Below, piece by piece: positions 1 to 9,610 of a stretch of DNA of 64,000 nucleotides. Made by a program: the position numbers and the translations under genes. The notes under the pieces were generated by a model that was not told the origin of the DNA, did not search any database, and saw only the letters and a list, made by a program, of their open reading frames with translations. The DNA is from Pseudarthrobacter sp. NS4 (GTDB lineage: Bacteria > Actinomycetota > Actinomycetes > Actinomycetales > Micrococcaceae). How positions within the stretch are numbered: position 1 is the stretch's first letter; each line of letters begins with the position of its first letter. The stretch is from contig NZ_CP103288.1 in NCBI RefSeq assembly GCF_024758005.1, forward strand, positions 2,976,001 through 3,040,000, in the 5' to 3' direction.

Positions 1-2788
1 GGTCCAGACCGGTGGCAGACTGTCCCTCCGGCAGCCGGCGGAGGCTGCCGTCGTAAAAGTTCTTGCTCAGTTGCAGGACCAGGTCCTCGTCCACCGCCCG
101 GTACACAAAGTTCAGCCGCCATACCGGCAGCACAGACGACAGTGCGTTGAAGGCGCTCTCTACGCGCTGGTGCGCCGATTCCCCCGGCGCCAGGCGCTCC
201 ACGCCGACAGTGAAGGTACGGGGACTGGCAATCCGGGAGTCCCCGAAGGCGATGACCTGGCGGGCCCGCGCGATGGACGGCAGTACGGCCTGGAGCGAGG
301 TGGCTTCTGCATCGAGGATGATCACGGCGTCGAAGTGCTGTCCCGCCGGGAGCAGCCCGGTCATCAGGTAGGGGCTCACGGACCAGACCGGAACCAGGGT
401 GCCGATCAGGTCAGGTGCCTGCGCAGTCAGCGAGGAAAGGGAGACCCTGCCGTCCTTGAGCAGGCTGCGGAGGAGGTCAGCCTGCCGTGGCTGGTCCGTG
501 ATGGCGGTCCGCCACCGCTCCGCAAGGTCCCAGCGCAGCCGGGCTGCGCCGCTGGCAATGTGGGCGTTGTCGGCCAGCCGGTACTCGGCTTCCAGTTGCC
601 GGAGGGCGTCGCCGTCGGACATCGCGAGGTAGTCGTCGCCGCTGATCATGGCTTCGAGCGCAGACTGCCACCAGGCCAGTTCCAGCTCGGCGGCGACGGA
701 GCCCGCAGGGACTTCCCGTTCCGCAAGATCGGCCAGGAGCTCCCCCAGCCCGTGCTCGCGCATGTTCTCCACCAGAAGCGTGCGCTCCGGGAGGGTCTTG
801 AGCGTGTCTGTGTCCGCCACCAGCCGCTCGAGGCGTTCCATGAGGTCCTCGTACCGGACCCTGGACAGTGAACCGCCGGCTTCGGTGTGCTTCAAGGCCT
901 CGCCCAGCTGGGCGAGCTCGCGGTCCAGTTCCCGGTACAGGGCGTTCATCTCGCCGAGCCCCGAGGGGACGGCAGGATGCCGTTGGGTGGTGGCATAGCC
1001 GGCCCAGTGGGCCCGCTGTTCCTGCACCAGGACGAGGGAGCTGTGCAGGTCGGCGATGTGGACTCCGGGCCGGACGTACTCCTTGGCCACCCTGCGCAGG
1101 CGGGACCGCTGCATGGAGGCCATCTCGATGCCGCGTTCCCGCCGCCAGGCGGAGGGAGCGGTGGCGGAGATGAGGTCCGTCACCGGCCGGTCGAAGATAT
1201 CCGGCGTGAATTTGTCCAGGCTGCCGCGCACTGCCACCAACAGCTCAAGCTGCTCGCCCCACTCGGCGAAGGATTCGCCCAGCCGGATCTCCGCGTGCTC
1301 GGCCACTGCCTTCATGCGGTCCCGCAGGACCGGCAGGCTCTTCTCCACAGACCGGACCAGTTCCTGGGCTTCCTCGGTTTCCTTGCGGGTGAGGAGCCGG
1401 GCGCCGTGCCACGGGCTGGTGGTGGAGGCCTTGCTGAAGCTGCCCAGCTCAGCCGCCCGGCGGAGCCTGCCGGCAAGCTCGTCGCGGTCACGGATGCTGT
1501 CCAGGACGCTTCTCTTCAGCCTCACGGTGGTGGCCGGGGCGGGATGGATGGACGTGAGCTCGGCAAGCGACTGCATGGCCTGGTAGGGCGAGCAACCCCA
1601 GCGCTGGCGGACGTTGTGCAGCGACGCTACATGGTCCATCAGGGCATGGCGGTGTTCCGTCAGGGTGTTGTGGAGGTTGCCAAGCTGCGGTTCCAGCGAC
1701 TTTTCGTTGCGGACGATGGCCCTGACCAGCTGTGCCTTCAGCTGCTGGGCCGTGACGTTCCCGGACAGCTGGAACAGGATGGAGTCGAGGCCAAGGGACT
1801 CCAGCTGGCCGGACACCTCGTTGAGGCTGGCGCGCCGGTCCCCCACCACCAGGACGGTCTTGCCGGCATCCACCAGGGCACCGATGGTGTTGATCGCCGT
1901 CTGGGTCTGTCCCGTCCCGGGCGGGCTGCTCACCACGAGGGAATCGCCGGCGCGGGCGGCGTCAATGACGTACTGCTGGTCCAAGTCCGCGTCCAGCAGG
2001 AGGAGTTCATCCCTGGGGTGCCTGCTGTCCAGGGGCGGGAAACGGGAAGGGTCCGGCTCCTCGACATCCACTACTTCGCCCCCGGCGGCGGTGGCCAGCG
2101 CGGAGATGAGGGGGTTGCTGTCATTGATCCAGGGGTCGTCGAGGTTTCCCGACAGGTCAGCGAAGGTGGAAACAAGCAGGTTATGCTGCGTTTCGGCACC
2201 ATGTATGGGCCGTATCAGCGTGCCCAGGCGGTCCAGGACGGGCTGCGGATCGTAACGGGCCGTGCTGTAGGCAAGACGGGTTACGGCGTTGACGTCGAAA
2301 ACGATTCCGTGAATGTTTTTCAGGTGCCGCACCAGTGCCGGGTTGATATGGGCCTGTTCCGTCAGTTGGAGTTCGTAGTCGTCCTCCCCCGGGCGGACAG
2401 TCAGGGAAATGGCGGTGAGCATCACCGGCGCGGAGACGCGCTGCGGCTTGCCTCCGACGGCGGATGTCCACACGACGGTGCCGGCGGAAAGGTAGCCGGC
2501 GTCAATGCCGCGGTCATTGGCGAGCTCGAAAATCTTGGACCTGATGTTGCGCGAAGCCCTGGCAGCCACAACATATTGCTGCCGGTCCCGGATCAGCGTG
2601 GACAAGCGGGTCTTCCGTCCGGCCATGAGCTGCGCCAGGCCCGACGGGTGGGCGTGGGTCAGGTCGATGGAACCTTCGGGGGTCTTGGTGAAGCGCAGCA
2701 TCGTGTCTGCCCCGGTAACGGGTTTAAGCCCGGAGAGCCATTTGCGAAGCTCTTCCGAGCCTTCCGGGTGGCCTTGACCAACTGACAC
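1..2788 (-). CDS. Superfamily 1 helicase-like AAA protein, partial (C-terminus off the window)
   Basis: About 929 residues are visible; the gene runs off the left edge. A nucleotide-binding core resembles DNA2/UPF1-like helicases. The P-loop SSPPGTGQTQTA sits at residues 288-299, and a motif II-like stretch IILDAEATSL begins near residue 822, followed by AFGDSRIASP. The spacing of roughly 530 residues fits SF1 proteins with a long insertion, here a helical region rich in charged residues. The usual Walker lysine is Gln294 and motifs II/III depart from DExx/GDxxQ, so ATPase activity is uncertain. The GTG start at 2788 is preferred because AAGAAGG lies 6-7 nt upstream; an ATG at 2839 has no ribosome site. 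It lies downstream of guaA on the same strand, past a hairpin. The cellular role is unknown. Confidence 0.75.
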   Translation of the reverse strand, partial: MSVGQGHPEGSEELRKWLSGLKPVTGADTMLRFTKTPEGSIDLTHAHPSGLAQLMAGRKTRLSTLIRDRQQYVVAARASRNIRSKIFELANDRGIDAGYLSAGTVVWTSAVGGKPQRVSAPVMLTAISLTVRPGEDDYELQLTEQAHINPALVRHLKNIHGIVFDVNAVTRLAYSTARYDPQPVLDRLGTLIRPIHGAETQHNLLVSTFADLSGNLDDPWINDSNPLISALATAAGGEVVDVEEPDPSRFPPLDSRHPRDELLLLDADLDQQYVIDAARAGDSLVVSSPPGTGQTQTAINTIGALVDAGKTVLVVGDRRASLNEVSGQLESLGLDSILFQLSGNVTAQQLKAQLVRAIVRNEKSLEPQLGNLHNTLTEHRHALMDHVASLHNVRQRWGCSPYQAMQSLAELTSIHPAPATTVRLKRSVLDSIRDRDELAGRLRRAAELGSFSKASTTSPWHGARLLTRKETEEAQELVRSVEKSLPVLRDRMKAVAEHAEIRLGESFAEWGEQLELLVAVRGSLDKFTPDIFDRPVTDLISATAPSAWRRERGIEMASMQRSRLRRVAKEYVRPGVHIADLHSSLVLVQEQRAHWAGYATTQRHPAVPSGLGEMNALYRELDRELAQLGEALKHTEAGGSLSRVRYEDLMERLERLVADTDTLKTLPERTLLVENMREHGLGELLADLAEREVPAGSVAAELELAWWQSALEAMISGDDYLAMSDGDALRQLEAEYRLADNAHIASGAARLRWDLAERWRTAITDQPRQADLLRSLLKDGRVSLSSLTAQAPDLIGTLVPVWSVSPYLMTGLLPAGQHFDAVIILDAEATSLQAVLPSIARARQVIAFGDSRIASPRTFTVGVERLAPGESAHQRVESAFNALSSVLPVWRLNFVYRAVDEDLVLQLSKNFYDGSLRRLPEGQSATGLD

Positions 2789-2927
2789 TACTGCCTTCTT
2801 TTCTGCGTTTGCACGTGACGCCCTGGACCATACCGGCATAGATTCGAGCGTAGCCGCTTCGGTGCCCGGACTGAGAGACCGCAACACTGGAGCGCCTAAA
2901 TTGCGGAGGATTTCACCCGGGAACAGC

Positions 2928-2961
2928 AGTGGCCGGCCTCCTTTGACGGAGGCCGGCCACT
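2928..2961 (-). terminator. Hairpin terminator after guaA
   Basis: A perfect 14-bp stem (AGTGGCCGGCCTCC) with a 6-nt loop lies 8 bases beyond the guaA stop. There is no clear T-tract on the minus strand, so termination may be partial. It separates guaA from the helicase-like gene. Confidence 0.7.
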
Positions 2962-2968
2962 CAGGATG

Positions 2969-4558
2969 CTATTCCCACTCGATGGTTCCCGGCGGCTTGC
3001 TGGTGACATCCAGCACCACGCGGTTGACGCCTTCCACCTCGTTGGTGATCCGGTTCGAGATCCGGGCCAGGAGCTCGTATGGGAGGCGTGACCAGTCAGC
3101 CGTCATGGCATCCTCGGAGGAGACCGGACGCAGGACGATGGGGTGGCCGTAGGTGCGGCCGTCGCCCATCACACCGACGCTGCGGACGTCAGCCAGCAGG
3201 ACTACGGGCATCTGCCACACCTCGTTGTCCAGCCCGGCGGCAGTGAGCTCGGCGCGCGCGATGGCGTCTGCCTTGCGCAGCAGGTCCAGGCGCTCCTTAG
3301 TGACTTCGCCGACGATCCGGATGCCGAGGCCGGGGCCGGGGAACGGCTGGCGCCCCACGATTTCCTGAGGCAGTCCAAGCTGGGCCCCGACGGCGCGGAC
3401 CTCGTCCTTGAACAGGGCACGCAACGGTTCCACGAGTTCAAACTGGAGGTCCTCGGGAAGTCCGCCCACGTTGTGGTGGCTCTTGATGTTCGCCGCACCT
3501 TCGCCGCCGCCGGATTCGACAACGTCCGGGTACAGCGTTCCCTGGACCAGGAACTTGATCTTCTCGCCGTGGGCGGCGGCCTCGGCGATGATGGCCAGTT
3601 CCGCTTCCTCGAAGGCGCGGATGAATTCACGGCCGATGATTTTGCGTTTGGTTTCCGGATCGCTGACGCCGGCAAGGGCGGACAGGAAGCGATCCTGCTC
3701 GTTCGCGACGTAGAGCTTCACGCCGGTAGCAGCGACAAAGTCGCGCTCCACCTGCTCCGCTTCACCTTCGCGCAGCAGGCCGTGGTCAACGAACACGCAT
3801 GTGAGCTGCTCGCCCACGGCGCGCTGGACAAGGGCGGCAGCGACGGCGGAATCCACGCCGCCGGAGAGGCCGCAGATCACCCGGGCATCGCCGATCTGCT
3901 TGCGGATGCGCTCCACCTGCTCTTCGAGGATGTTGCCGGTGGTCCAGTTGGGTTCGATCCTGGCGCCCTTGAAGAGGAAGTTCTCCAGGACCTGCTGGCC
4001 GTAGGCGGAGTGCTTGACCTCGGGGTGCCACTGCACGCCGAACAGGCCTTTTTCCTCATTGGCGAAGGCAGCCACTTCGGCGCCGGCCGTCGTCGCAAGA
4101 ACCTCAAAGCCGTCCGGCGCCTCGTGGACGGAGTCACCGTGGCTCATCCAGGTCTTCTGGTGCTGGGGCATGCCCTCGAGGACGGAACGGCCCTCGCCGA
4201 GGATGGTGGTTTCGGTGGAGCCGTACTCCCGCAGCCCGGTCTTGTCCACCTTGCCGCCGAGGGCATTGGCCATCGCCTGGAAGCCGTAGCAGATCCCAAA
4301 GACGGGAACACCGGCTTCGAAGAGGTCGGCACCGACGCTCGGGGCGCCGTCCGCGTAAACACTGGACGGGCCGCCGGAAAGGATGATGGCGGCGGGGTTC
4401 CTGGCCAGGAGCTGCTCGGTGGAGTAGGTATGCGGAACCACTTCCGAATACACATTCGCTTCCCGGACGCGGCGGGCAATCAGCTGCGCGTACTGGGCAC
4501 CGTAGTCAACAACCAGCACCGGCTTCTGGGAAGTCTGGGATGCAGTGGGAGTAGTCAC
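2969..4558 (-). CDS. guaA: GMP synthase, glutamine-hydrolysing
   Basis: Converts XMP to GMP with ATP and glutamine, the last step of guanine nucleotide synthesis, in the cytoplasm. The 529 residues match the usual two-domain length. The class I amidotransferase has nucleophile Cys90 (GICYGF) and the His178/Glu180 pair in WHPE. The ATP pyrophosphatase has the SGGVDS P-loop at 232-237, and the C-terminal dimerisation domain ends PPGTIEWE as in the family. The start is GTG with a weak ribosome site. guaB and guaB3 lie in the same window and orientation but are separated by other genes, so guaA is probably transcribed on its own or with the DUF3817 gene upstream. Confidence 0.97.
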   Translation of the reverse strand: MTTPTASQTSQKPVLVVDYGAQYAQLIARRVREANVYSEVVPHTYSTEQLLARNPAAIILSGGPSSVYADGAPSVGADLFEAGVPVFGICYGFQAMANALGGKVDKTGLREYGSTETTILGEGRSVLEGMPQHQKTWMSHGDSVHEAPDGFEVLATTAGAEVAAFANEEKGLFGVQWHPEVKHSAYGQQVLENFLFKGARIEPNWTTGNILEEQVERIRKQIGDARVICGLSGGVDSAVAAALVQRAVGEQLTCVFVDHGLLREGEAEQVERDFVAATGVKLYVANEQDRFLSALAGVSDPETKRKIIGREFIRAFEEAELAIIAEAAAHGEKIKFLVQGTLYPDVVESGGGEGAANIKSHHNVGGLPEDLQFELVEPLRALFKDEVRAVGAQLGLPQEIVGRQPFPGPGLGIRIVGEVTKERLDLLRKADAIARAELTAAGLDNEVWQMPVVLLADVRSVGVMGDGRTYGHPIVLRPVSSEDAMTADWSRLPYELLARISNRITNEVEGVNRVVLDVTSKPPGTIEWE

Positions 4559-4635
4559 CGTAATAGCCTACTTTGCGCCGTTGCACCGGCGCACCTTGAG
4601 AAGCCTCGCTGTGACGGAGCGAACTCAGGACGGGG

Positions 4636-5139
4636 TCAGTACCGCTGCGGCGCCTGCGGGTTGGCTGCGAGCTCGGCCTCCACCTCGGCGTGGAACTTCT
4701 TCTCCACGATGAAGGAAAGGAACGGGACGACCCCGCCCAGCGCCAGCAGGATCAGCTTGAGGAACGGCCAGCGCATGAGCGCCCACAACCGGAAGTTGGA
4801 GATCAGGTACACCACGTACATCCAGCCGTGCACGATGAGGACCGTCACGGACAGGTTGACTCCGCCGAGGACGCCCCGCGGTTCAGCGTCGGCAAAACCG
4901 AAGCCGAAGGGCTGGCCGGTGACCGCGTTGGTGCCGCCCGCGAACAGGTACTGACCGAAGCCGTACCGGGCAATCAGTTCAGCGCACAGCAGCAGCAACA
5001 TGGCGCCAGTGAGGTAGGCCAGTACCTTGTAGAACTTCAGTGCTGAGCGGATCTGGGCCTCGGTGCCGCCGAAGCGGCGCTTCTTGCCGGCCGTCTTGCC
5101 GGTGGCCTGCGCGGGAGTGGCCGGTTTCGGATCAATCAT
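4636..5139 (-). CDS. DUF3817 family integral membrane protein
   Basis: 167 residues with a cytoplasmic basic N-terminus (TAGKKRRFGG) and three predicted membrane segments, near residues 37-57, 93-115 and 124-144, followed by a charged tail. This matches the DUF3817 family found beside guaA in many actinobacteria; its function is not known. The start ATG overlaps the SURF1 stop by 4 bases (ATGA), so the two are translationally coupled and probably share a membrane or respiratory context. The guaA start lies about 78 bases downstream, so a shared transcript is possible. Confidence 0.8.
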   Translation of the reverse strand: MIDPKPATPAQATGKTAGKKRRFGGTEAQIRSALKFYKVLAYLTGAMLLLLCAELIARYGFGQYLFAGGTNAVTGQPFGFGFADAEPRGVLGGVNLSVTVLIVHGWMYVVYLISNFRLWALMRWPFLKLILLALGGVVPFLSFIVEKKFHAEVEAELAANPQAPQRY

Positions 5140-5969
5140 GGCTGTACCTTTTGCTGGTTCTGTTCAGGAGTAGTGGCATCGTCATCTTCGTCGAGGCTGT
5201 CCTCGAGGTCCCGGTGGTAGTCGTCCTTGACCAGCCGCCACCAGATGAAGAGGGCAAAGCCGGCGAAAACCACCCATTCAAGGGAGTAGAAGAGGTTGAG
5301 CCAGTTGATCTGCTGTGCGGGGGGCTGCGGGCCGATGCCCAGCGGAAGCAACCCGCCCGGCACCGCGGCGGCGCTGACGTCCACTCCCCCAGCCATCTCG
5401 GCGGTGGCCGCCACGAAACCCGGGTAACTGCTGACCTCCCAGTAGTTGATCAGCTCCGCCACGGAGACGGCGGTGGCCTCCCCCGGCGCGGGCGCCCTGC
5501 CTGGGAGCGGGGCCTCTGACGGCAGGAGCCGCCCGGTCAGTTCGATAAGGCCCGACGGCGGTGCTGCCGCGTCACCGGGCTCGGCCACCCAGCCGCGGGC
5601 CACGGGGATCCAGGTCTGGGGCGAGGAGGCGACCCCACTCAGTGCCGGAGCCCCGTTGACGGCGAAGGCGGAGACAACCCAGTAGCCGGTCTTTCCGTCG
5701 TGCAGCCGCCCGGGGACCAGGACCTGCTTGGCCGGGTCATAGGTCCCTTGGGCACTGACCATCTGGTCGGCGTCGGTACCGTGGAAGAATTCGCCCGGCT
5801 GAAGGGTTTCCGTCAGCGGCTGGACCTGCTCGGTGGTGGGGTTGACCGGTACCTCGGGAGAGGTGGAACGCCCGAACTGCCACTGGCTGAGCAGCACAAA
5901 GACCCCGGAAATGGCAATCGCGAAGACGAAGCCTGCGATCCATCGGGGTTTAAGGGCTGTTTTCCACAC
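5136..5969 (-). CDS. SURF1 family cytochrome oxidase biogenesis protein
   Basis: 277 residues with the SURF1 layout: a short basic N-terminus, a first membrane helix near 13-31, the conserved SQWQFGR just after it, a large extracytoplasmic domain, a second helix near 238-258 and an acidic cytoplasmic tail. SURF1 proteins assist assembly of the haem-copper oxidase (cytochrome aa3) in the membrane. The family assignment is firm; the exact role in actinobacteria is inferred from family knowledge. It is the first gene of a coupled pair with the DUF3817 protein. No oxidase structural genes are in the window. Confidence 0.88.
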   Translation of the reverse strand: MWKTALKPRWIAGFVFAIAISGVFVLLSQWQFGRSTSPEVPVNPTTEQVQPLTETLQPGEFFHGTDADQMVSAQGTYDPAKQVLVPGRLHDGKTGYWVVSAFAVNGAPALSGVASSPQTWIPVARGWVAEPGDAAAPPSGLIELTGRLLPSEAPLPGRAPAPGEATAVSVAELINYWEVSSYPGFVAATAEMAGGVDVSAAAVPGGLLPLGIGPQPPAQQINWLNLFYSLEWVVFAGFALFIWWRLVKDDYHRDLEDSLDEDDDATTPEQNQQKVQP

Positions 5970-6049
5970 GTCTTAACCGTACTTCGTACTTCTGTAGAAC
6001 AACTAAACGCCGGCCCTGCACCTTGCCTTGGGCTCGACGGGGCACCGGC

Positions 6050-6538
6050 TTAGTGATCGAAGAACACCAGGCTGGAATTGATGAGTTCGGAGATGACCTC
6101 GGCGTCGTAGGCACGCCGCAGCGATTCGCGGAAGGACTCCTTGGACAGTGACCGGGCGAGGGTTGCCAGGACTTCAAGGTGGTCGGAAAAGGAGCTGGCC
6201 GGGGTGGCAATCAACAGGATGACGGTGGCCGGTCCGTCCGCCGCACCGAAGTCCAGCGCGTGGCCGTACTTGGCGATGCCCACCGCGATGGACGTCCGGG
6301 TCACGAACTCGCTGCGGGCGTGCGGCAGGCCGATCCCGCCCGGCAAACCCGTCGCCAGCTGGTGCTCCCTCGCATTGACGTGCTTGAGGAACCCTTCAAG
6401 GTCCGAGACACGCCCGGCGGCGAACAGCCGTTCTGCCAGTTGGGTGGCGGCATCGGTCTTGTCCGATGCCTCCAGTTCCAGGATCACCATCCCGGGGGTG
6501 GTGAGTTCAGCATCATACGGGTCGAGCGGTTCCGCCAA
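6050..6538 (-). CDS. PTS sugar transporter EIIA domain protein (fructose/mannitol type)
   Basis: 162 residues forming a single PTS_EIIA type-2 domain. The phosphorylatable histidine is in GIGLPHARSE, and the flanking TSIAVGI and DGPATVILLIATP blocks fit the fructose/mannitol/nitrogen EIIA fold. It would pass phosphate from HPr to a sugar-specific EIIB, but no EIIB or EIIC is nearby, so the substrate is unknown; a regulatory role like EIIA-Ntr is also possible. The start is TTG at 6538, supported by GAAGGGA 7 nt upstream. It follows glpD on the same strand after about 40 bases and may be co-transcribed. Confidence 0.85.
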   Translation of the reverse strand: MAEPLDPYDAELTTPGMVILELEASDKTDAATQLAERLFAAGRVSDLEGFLKHVNAREHQLATGLPGGIGLPHARSEFVTRTSIAVGIAKYGHALDFGAADGPATVILLIATPASSFSDHLEVLATLARSLSKESFRESLRRAYDAEVISELINSSLVFFDH

Positions 6539-6577
6539 GGCGTATCCCTTCAGTCAGCAGCGCTGGCCATCCGCCCC

Positions 6578-8314
6578 TCAGCGCAAGGGCACGATGTCTT
6601 CCACGCCCAGGCGGGCGGCGTCTGCGGATTCGTCGTCCGGCTGTTGCTGGCTAAGGCGTTCCGCTTCCACGCGTGCAATGTAATGCCGGACCTCATTTTC
6701 ACGCTGCGCGTCGCTCCAGCCAAGGACGTCACCCATCAGTTTAGCGACAACGGGAACCGCGGATACACCGCGGTCCCAGGCCTCAATGGAAATCCGGGTC
6801 CTCCTGGTCAGGACGTCATGGACGTGCCGGGCGCCCTCATGGGAAGCGGCATAGACGGCTTCGGCCTGGAGATAGTCGTCCGCGCCCGGAATCGGCTCTG
6901 CCAGGGTCGGATCCTGTTCGATGATGGCCAGCAGCTCGGGGGTCATTGCCCCATACCGGTTGAGCAGGTGTTCGATCCGGGCCACATGCACACCGGATTC
7001 CTCGGCGGTGCGGTTCCGCCGGTTCCAGGCGGCCTTGAACCCGCTGGCCCCGAGCAGCGGGATGGTTTCGGTGCAGCTGGGCGGCACCCGCTCGTCCATG
7101 GACCGGGTTGCTTCATCCACGGCGTCCTTGGCCATCACCCGGTAAGTGGTCCATTTTCCACCTGCCACCACCACGAGGCCGGGGACGGGGTGTGCCACCA
7201 CATGCTCGCGGGACAACTTGGCGGTGGAGTCGTTTTCGCCGGCGAGCAGGGGCCGGAGTCCGGCGTATACGCCCTCCACGTCTTCCCTGGTCAGGGGGCG
7301 TTTGAGTACCTGGTTGACGTGCTCAAGGATGTAGTCGATGTCCTTGCTGGAGGCAGCGGGGTGGGCTTTGTCCAGGCTCCAGTCGGTGTCAGTGGTTCCA
7401 ATGATCCAGTGCCGGCCCCACGGGATAACGAACAGCACCGACTTTTCGGTGCGCAGTATCAGCCCAACAGTTGACTGGAACCGGTCCCGCGGCACCACCA
7501 GGTGGATGCCCTTGGAAGCACGGACCTTCAGCTGGCCGCGTTCTGTGACCATTGCCTGGGTTTCATCGGTCCAGACCCCGGTGGCGTTGATAACCTGCTT
7601 GGCGCGGATTTTGAACTGGGTCCCGTCCTCATGGTTAGCCACCCTGGCCCCCACCACCCGTTCACCCTCGCGCAGGAAGTCCACCACTGCCATCTGGTTC
7701 ACAGCATGGGCACCGTAGTAGGCGGCCGTCCTGACGAGGTTGGCAACGTACTTCGCGTCGTCCACCTGGCCGTCGTAGTACCGGATGGATCCCACGAAGG
7801 CATCGTTCTTCAGGCTTGGGGCGGCCCGCAGGGTGCCCCGCTTGGTCAGATGCTTATGGAAGGGCACGCCCCGGCTATGGCCGCTGGAGACGGACAGGAT
7901 GTCGTACAGCGCAATGCCTGCGCCTACGTACGGCCGCTCGATGAAGGGCTTGGTGAGCGGATAGAGGAACGGCACCGGACGGGCCAGGTGGGGCGCCAGC
8001 TCGGAGAGCAGCAGTCCCCGTTCCTGCAGGGCTTCCTTGACCAGCCCGAAATCGAGCATTTCAAGGTAGCGCAGGCCGCCGTGGATGAGCTTGGAGGACC
8101 GGGAGGAGGTGCCGGCTGCCCAGTCGTTCGCTTCAACAATCCCCACGTTCAGCCCGCGGGTGACCGCGTCCAGGGCTGCTCCGGTACCCACGATTCCGCC
8201 ACCGACGATCAGGATGTCCAGTTCCTGGCCGGGTTCCGATGTGGCCCGCAGCCGCTGGATGGATGCTTCCCTGGCTGCCGGGCCAAGGGCCCCGTTTGCA
8301 GGAACAGTCTTCAT
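6578..8314 (-). CDS. glpD: Aerobic glycerol-3-phosphate dehydrogenase
   Basis: Oxidises glycerol 3-phosphate to dihydroxyacetone phosphate with FAD, feeding electrons to the quinone pool at the membrane. The 578 residues fit the family. An N-terminal FAD-binding motif ILIVGGGIVGTG is followed by GTSSRSSKLIHGGLRYLE, a signature of this enzyme, and the C-terminal domain is present. I chose the start MKTVPANGAL because GGAGGG stands just upstream of it; the reading frame stays open 19 codons further without a ribosome site. The PTS EIIA gene follows closely. No glpK or glpF is in the window. Confidence 0.95.
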   Translation of the reverse strand: MKTVPANGALGPAAREASIQRLRATSEPGQELDILIVGGGIVGTGAALDAVTRGLNVGIVEANDWAAGTSSRSSKLIHGGLRYLEMLDFGLVKEALQERGLLLSELAPHLARPVPFLYPLTKPFIERPYVGAGIALYDILSVSSGHSRGVPFHKHLTKRGTLRAAPSLKNDAFVGSIRYYDGQVDDAKYVANLVRTAAYYGAHAVNQMAVVDFLREGERVVGARVANHEDGTQFKIRAKQVINATGVWTDETQAMVTERGQLKVRASKGIHLVVPRDRFQSTVGLILRTEKSVLFVIPWGRHWIIGTTDTDWSLDKAHPAASSKDIDYILEHVNQVLKRPLTREDVEGVYAGLRPLLAGENDSTAKLSREHVVAHPVPGLVVVAGGKWTTYRVMAKDAVDEATRSMDERVPPSCTETIPLLGASGFKAAWNRRNRTAEESGVHVARIEHLLNRYGAMTPELLAIIEQDPTLAEPIPGADDYLQAEAVYAASHEGARHVHDVLTRRTRISIEAWDRGVSAVPVVAKLMGDVLGWSDAQRENEVRHYIARVEAERLSQQQPDDESADAARLGVEDIVPLR

Positions 8315-8423
8315 TGAACCCTCCAGTGCCTCTAGTGCCGGTAGTAAAACCACACTACTTGCTTGGAGCATGCTTGGGCAGGCTGGCCAGGGGAGGATGC
8401 TGCCCCTGACCAGCCGAGGGGCA

Positions 8424-9560
8424 TCACTTCCCTGAGTAAGGGGATACGACGACGTCGACCCGCTGGAATTCCTTCAGGTCCGAATAGCCGGTGGTCGCCA
8501 TCGAGCGGCGCAGGGCCCCGATGAGGTTGGACGTCCCGTTGGTGTGGTGGCCGGGGCCGAAGAGAACTTCCTCCAGCGGGCCGACGGTGCCGACGTTGGC
8601 CCGGTCGCCGCGCGGGAGTTCCAGGTGGTGGGCTTCCTGGCCCCAGTGCCAGCCCTTGCCGGGCGCCTCCTCGGCGCGCGCCAGCGCGCTGCCCAGCATG
8701 ACGGCGTCGGCGCCCATCGCGATCGCCTTCACCATGTCGCCTGAGCTGCCCATGCCGCCGTCGGCGATCACGTGCACGTACCGGCCGCCGGACTCGTCCA
8801 TGTAGTCGCGACGGGCGGCTGCGACATCGGAAATCGCGGACGCCATGGGCGAGTGGATGCCCAGGGCGCGTCGGGTGGTGGTGGTGGCGCCGCCGCCGAA
8901 GCCGACCAGCACGCCGGCGGCGCCGGTGCGCATGAGGTGCAGCGCCGGCGTGTATCCCGCTGCGCCGCCAACAATCACCGGAACATCCAGCTCATAGATG
9001 AACTGTTTGAGGTTCAGCGGCGCGTGGTCCTTGGACACGTGCTCGGCTGACACTGTGGTGCCGCGGATGACAAAGATGTCGACGCCGGCGGCGAGGACCG
9101 TCTTGTAGTGCTCCTGGGTGCGCTGCGGGGTGAGGGAACCGGCAACGGTGACGCCCGCTTGGCGCATCTCGGCGAGCCGGGACGTGATCAGGTCGGGCTG
9201 GATGGGGGCCTTGTACAGTTCCTGCATGCGGCCGGTGACGGAGGGGCTGTTGGTCTCATCCTCCAGCGCACCGATTTCATCGAGGATGGGCTGAGGGTCC
9301 TCGTACCGGGTCCAGAGCCCTTCGAGGTCCAGCACACCCAGGCCGCCGAGCTTGCCCAAGGCGATGGCTGTTGCCGGCGACATGGCGGAGTCCATGGGGG
9401 CGGCGATGACCGGCATGCTGAACTGGTAGGCATCGATCTGCCAGGAGACGGAGACGTCCTTGGGGTCGCGGGTACGACGGTTAGGGACGATTGCAATGTC
9501 ATCCAGGGAGTAGGCACGACGCCCACGCTTGCCACGGCCGATCTCGATCTCGTAAGTCAC
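8424..9560 (-). CDS. guaB3: GuaB3 family IMP dehydrogenase-related protein
   Basis: 378 residues of the IMPDH/GMP reductase barrel without CBS domains, the hallmark of GuaB3. Recognisable blocks are AAPMDSAMSP, VIVGGAAGYT and the phosphate-binding VIADGGMGSSGD. The loop that carries the catalytic cysteine in true IMPDH reads GGGATTTTRRALG, with no cysteine. The function of the actinobacterial group is not settled; cyanobacterial GuaB3 has been reported to act as an IMP dehydrogenase. A true guaB lies about 4.5 kb away. It is divergent from an unrecognised gene across a gap of about 50 bases and is preceded downstream by glpD after about 110 bases. Confidence 0.92.
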   Translation of the reverse strand: MTYEIEIGRGKRGRRAYSLDDIAIVPNRRTRDPKDVSVSWQIDAYQFSMPVIAAPMDSAMSPATAIALGKLGGLGVLDLEGLWTRYEDPQPILDEIGALEDETNSPSVTGRMQELYKAPIQPDLITSRLAEMRQAGVTVAGSLTPQRTQEHYKTVLAAGVDIFVIRGTTVSAEHVSKDHAPLNLKQFIYELDVPVIVGGAAGYTPALHLMRTGAAGVLVGFGGGATTTTRRALGIHSPMASAISDVAAARRDYMDESGGRYVHVIADGGMGSSGDMVKAIAMGADAVMLGSALARAEEAPGKGWHWGQEAHHLELPRGDRANVGTVGPLEEVLFGPGHHTNGTSNLIGALRRSMATTGYSDLKEFQRVDVVVSPYSGK

Positions 9561-9610
9561 TGCTCTAGGTTATCCCAGCCGCTGCGGTGTCCTTCGCTTA
9601 CAGTGGCCGG

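Noticed and set aside
887..2785. A 632-codon plus-strand open frame
   Set aside because: It is antisense to the helicase-like gene; its translation lacks domains and has unbalanced composition typical of high-GC shadow frames.
3143..4954. A 603-codon plus-strand open frame
   Set aside because: It lies opposite guaA and the DUF3817 gene, both of which are certain.
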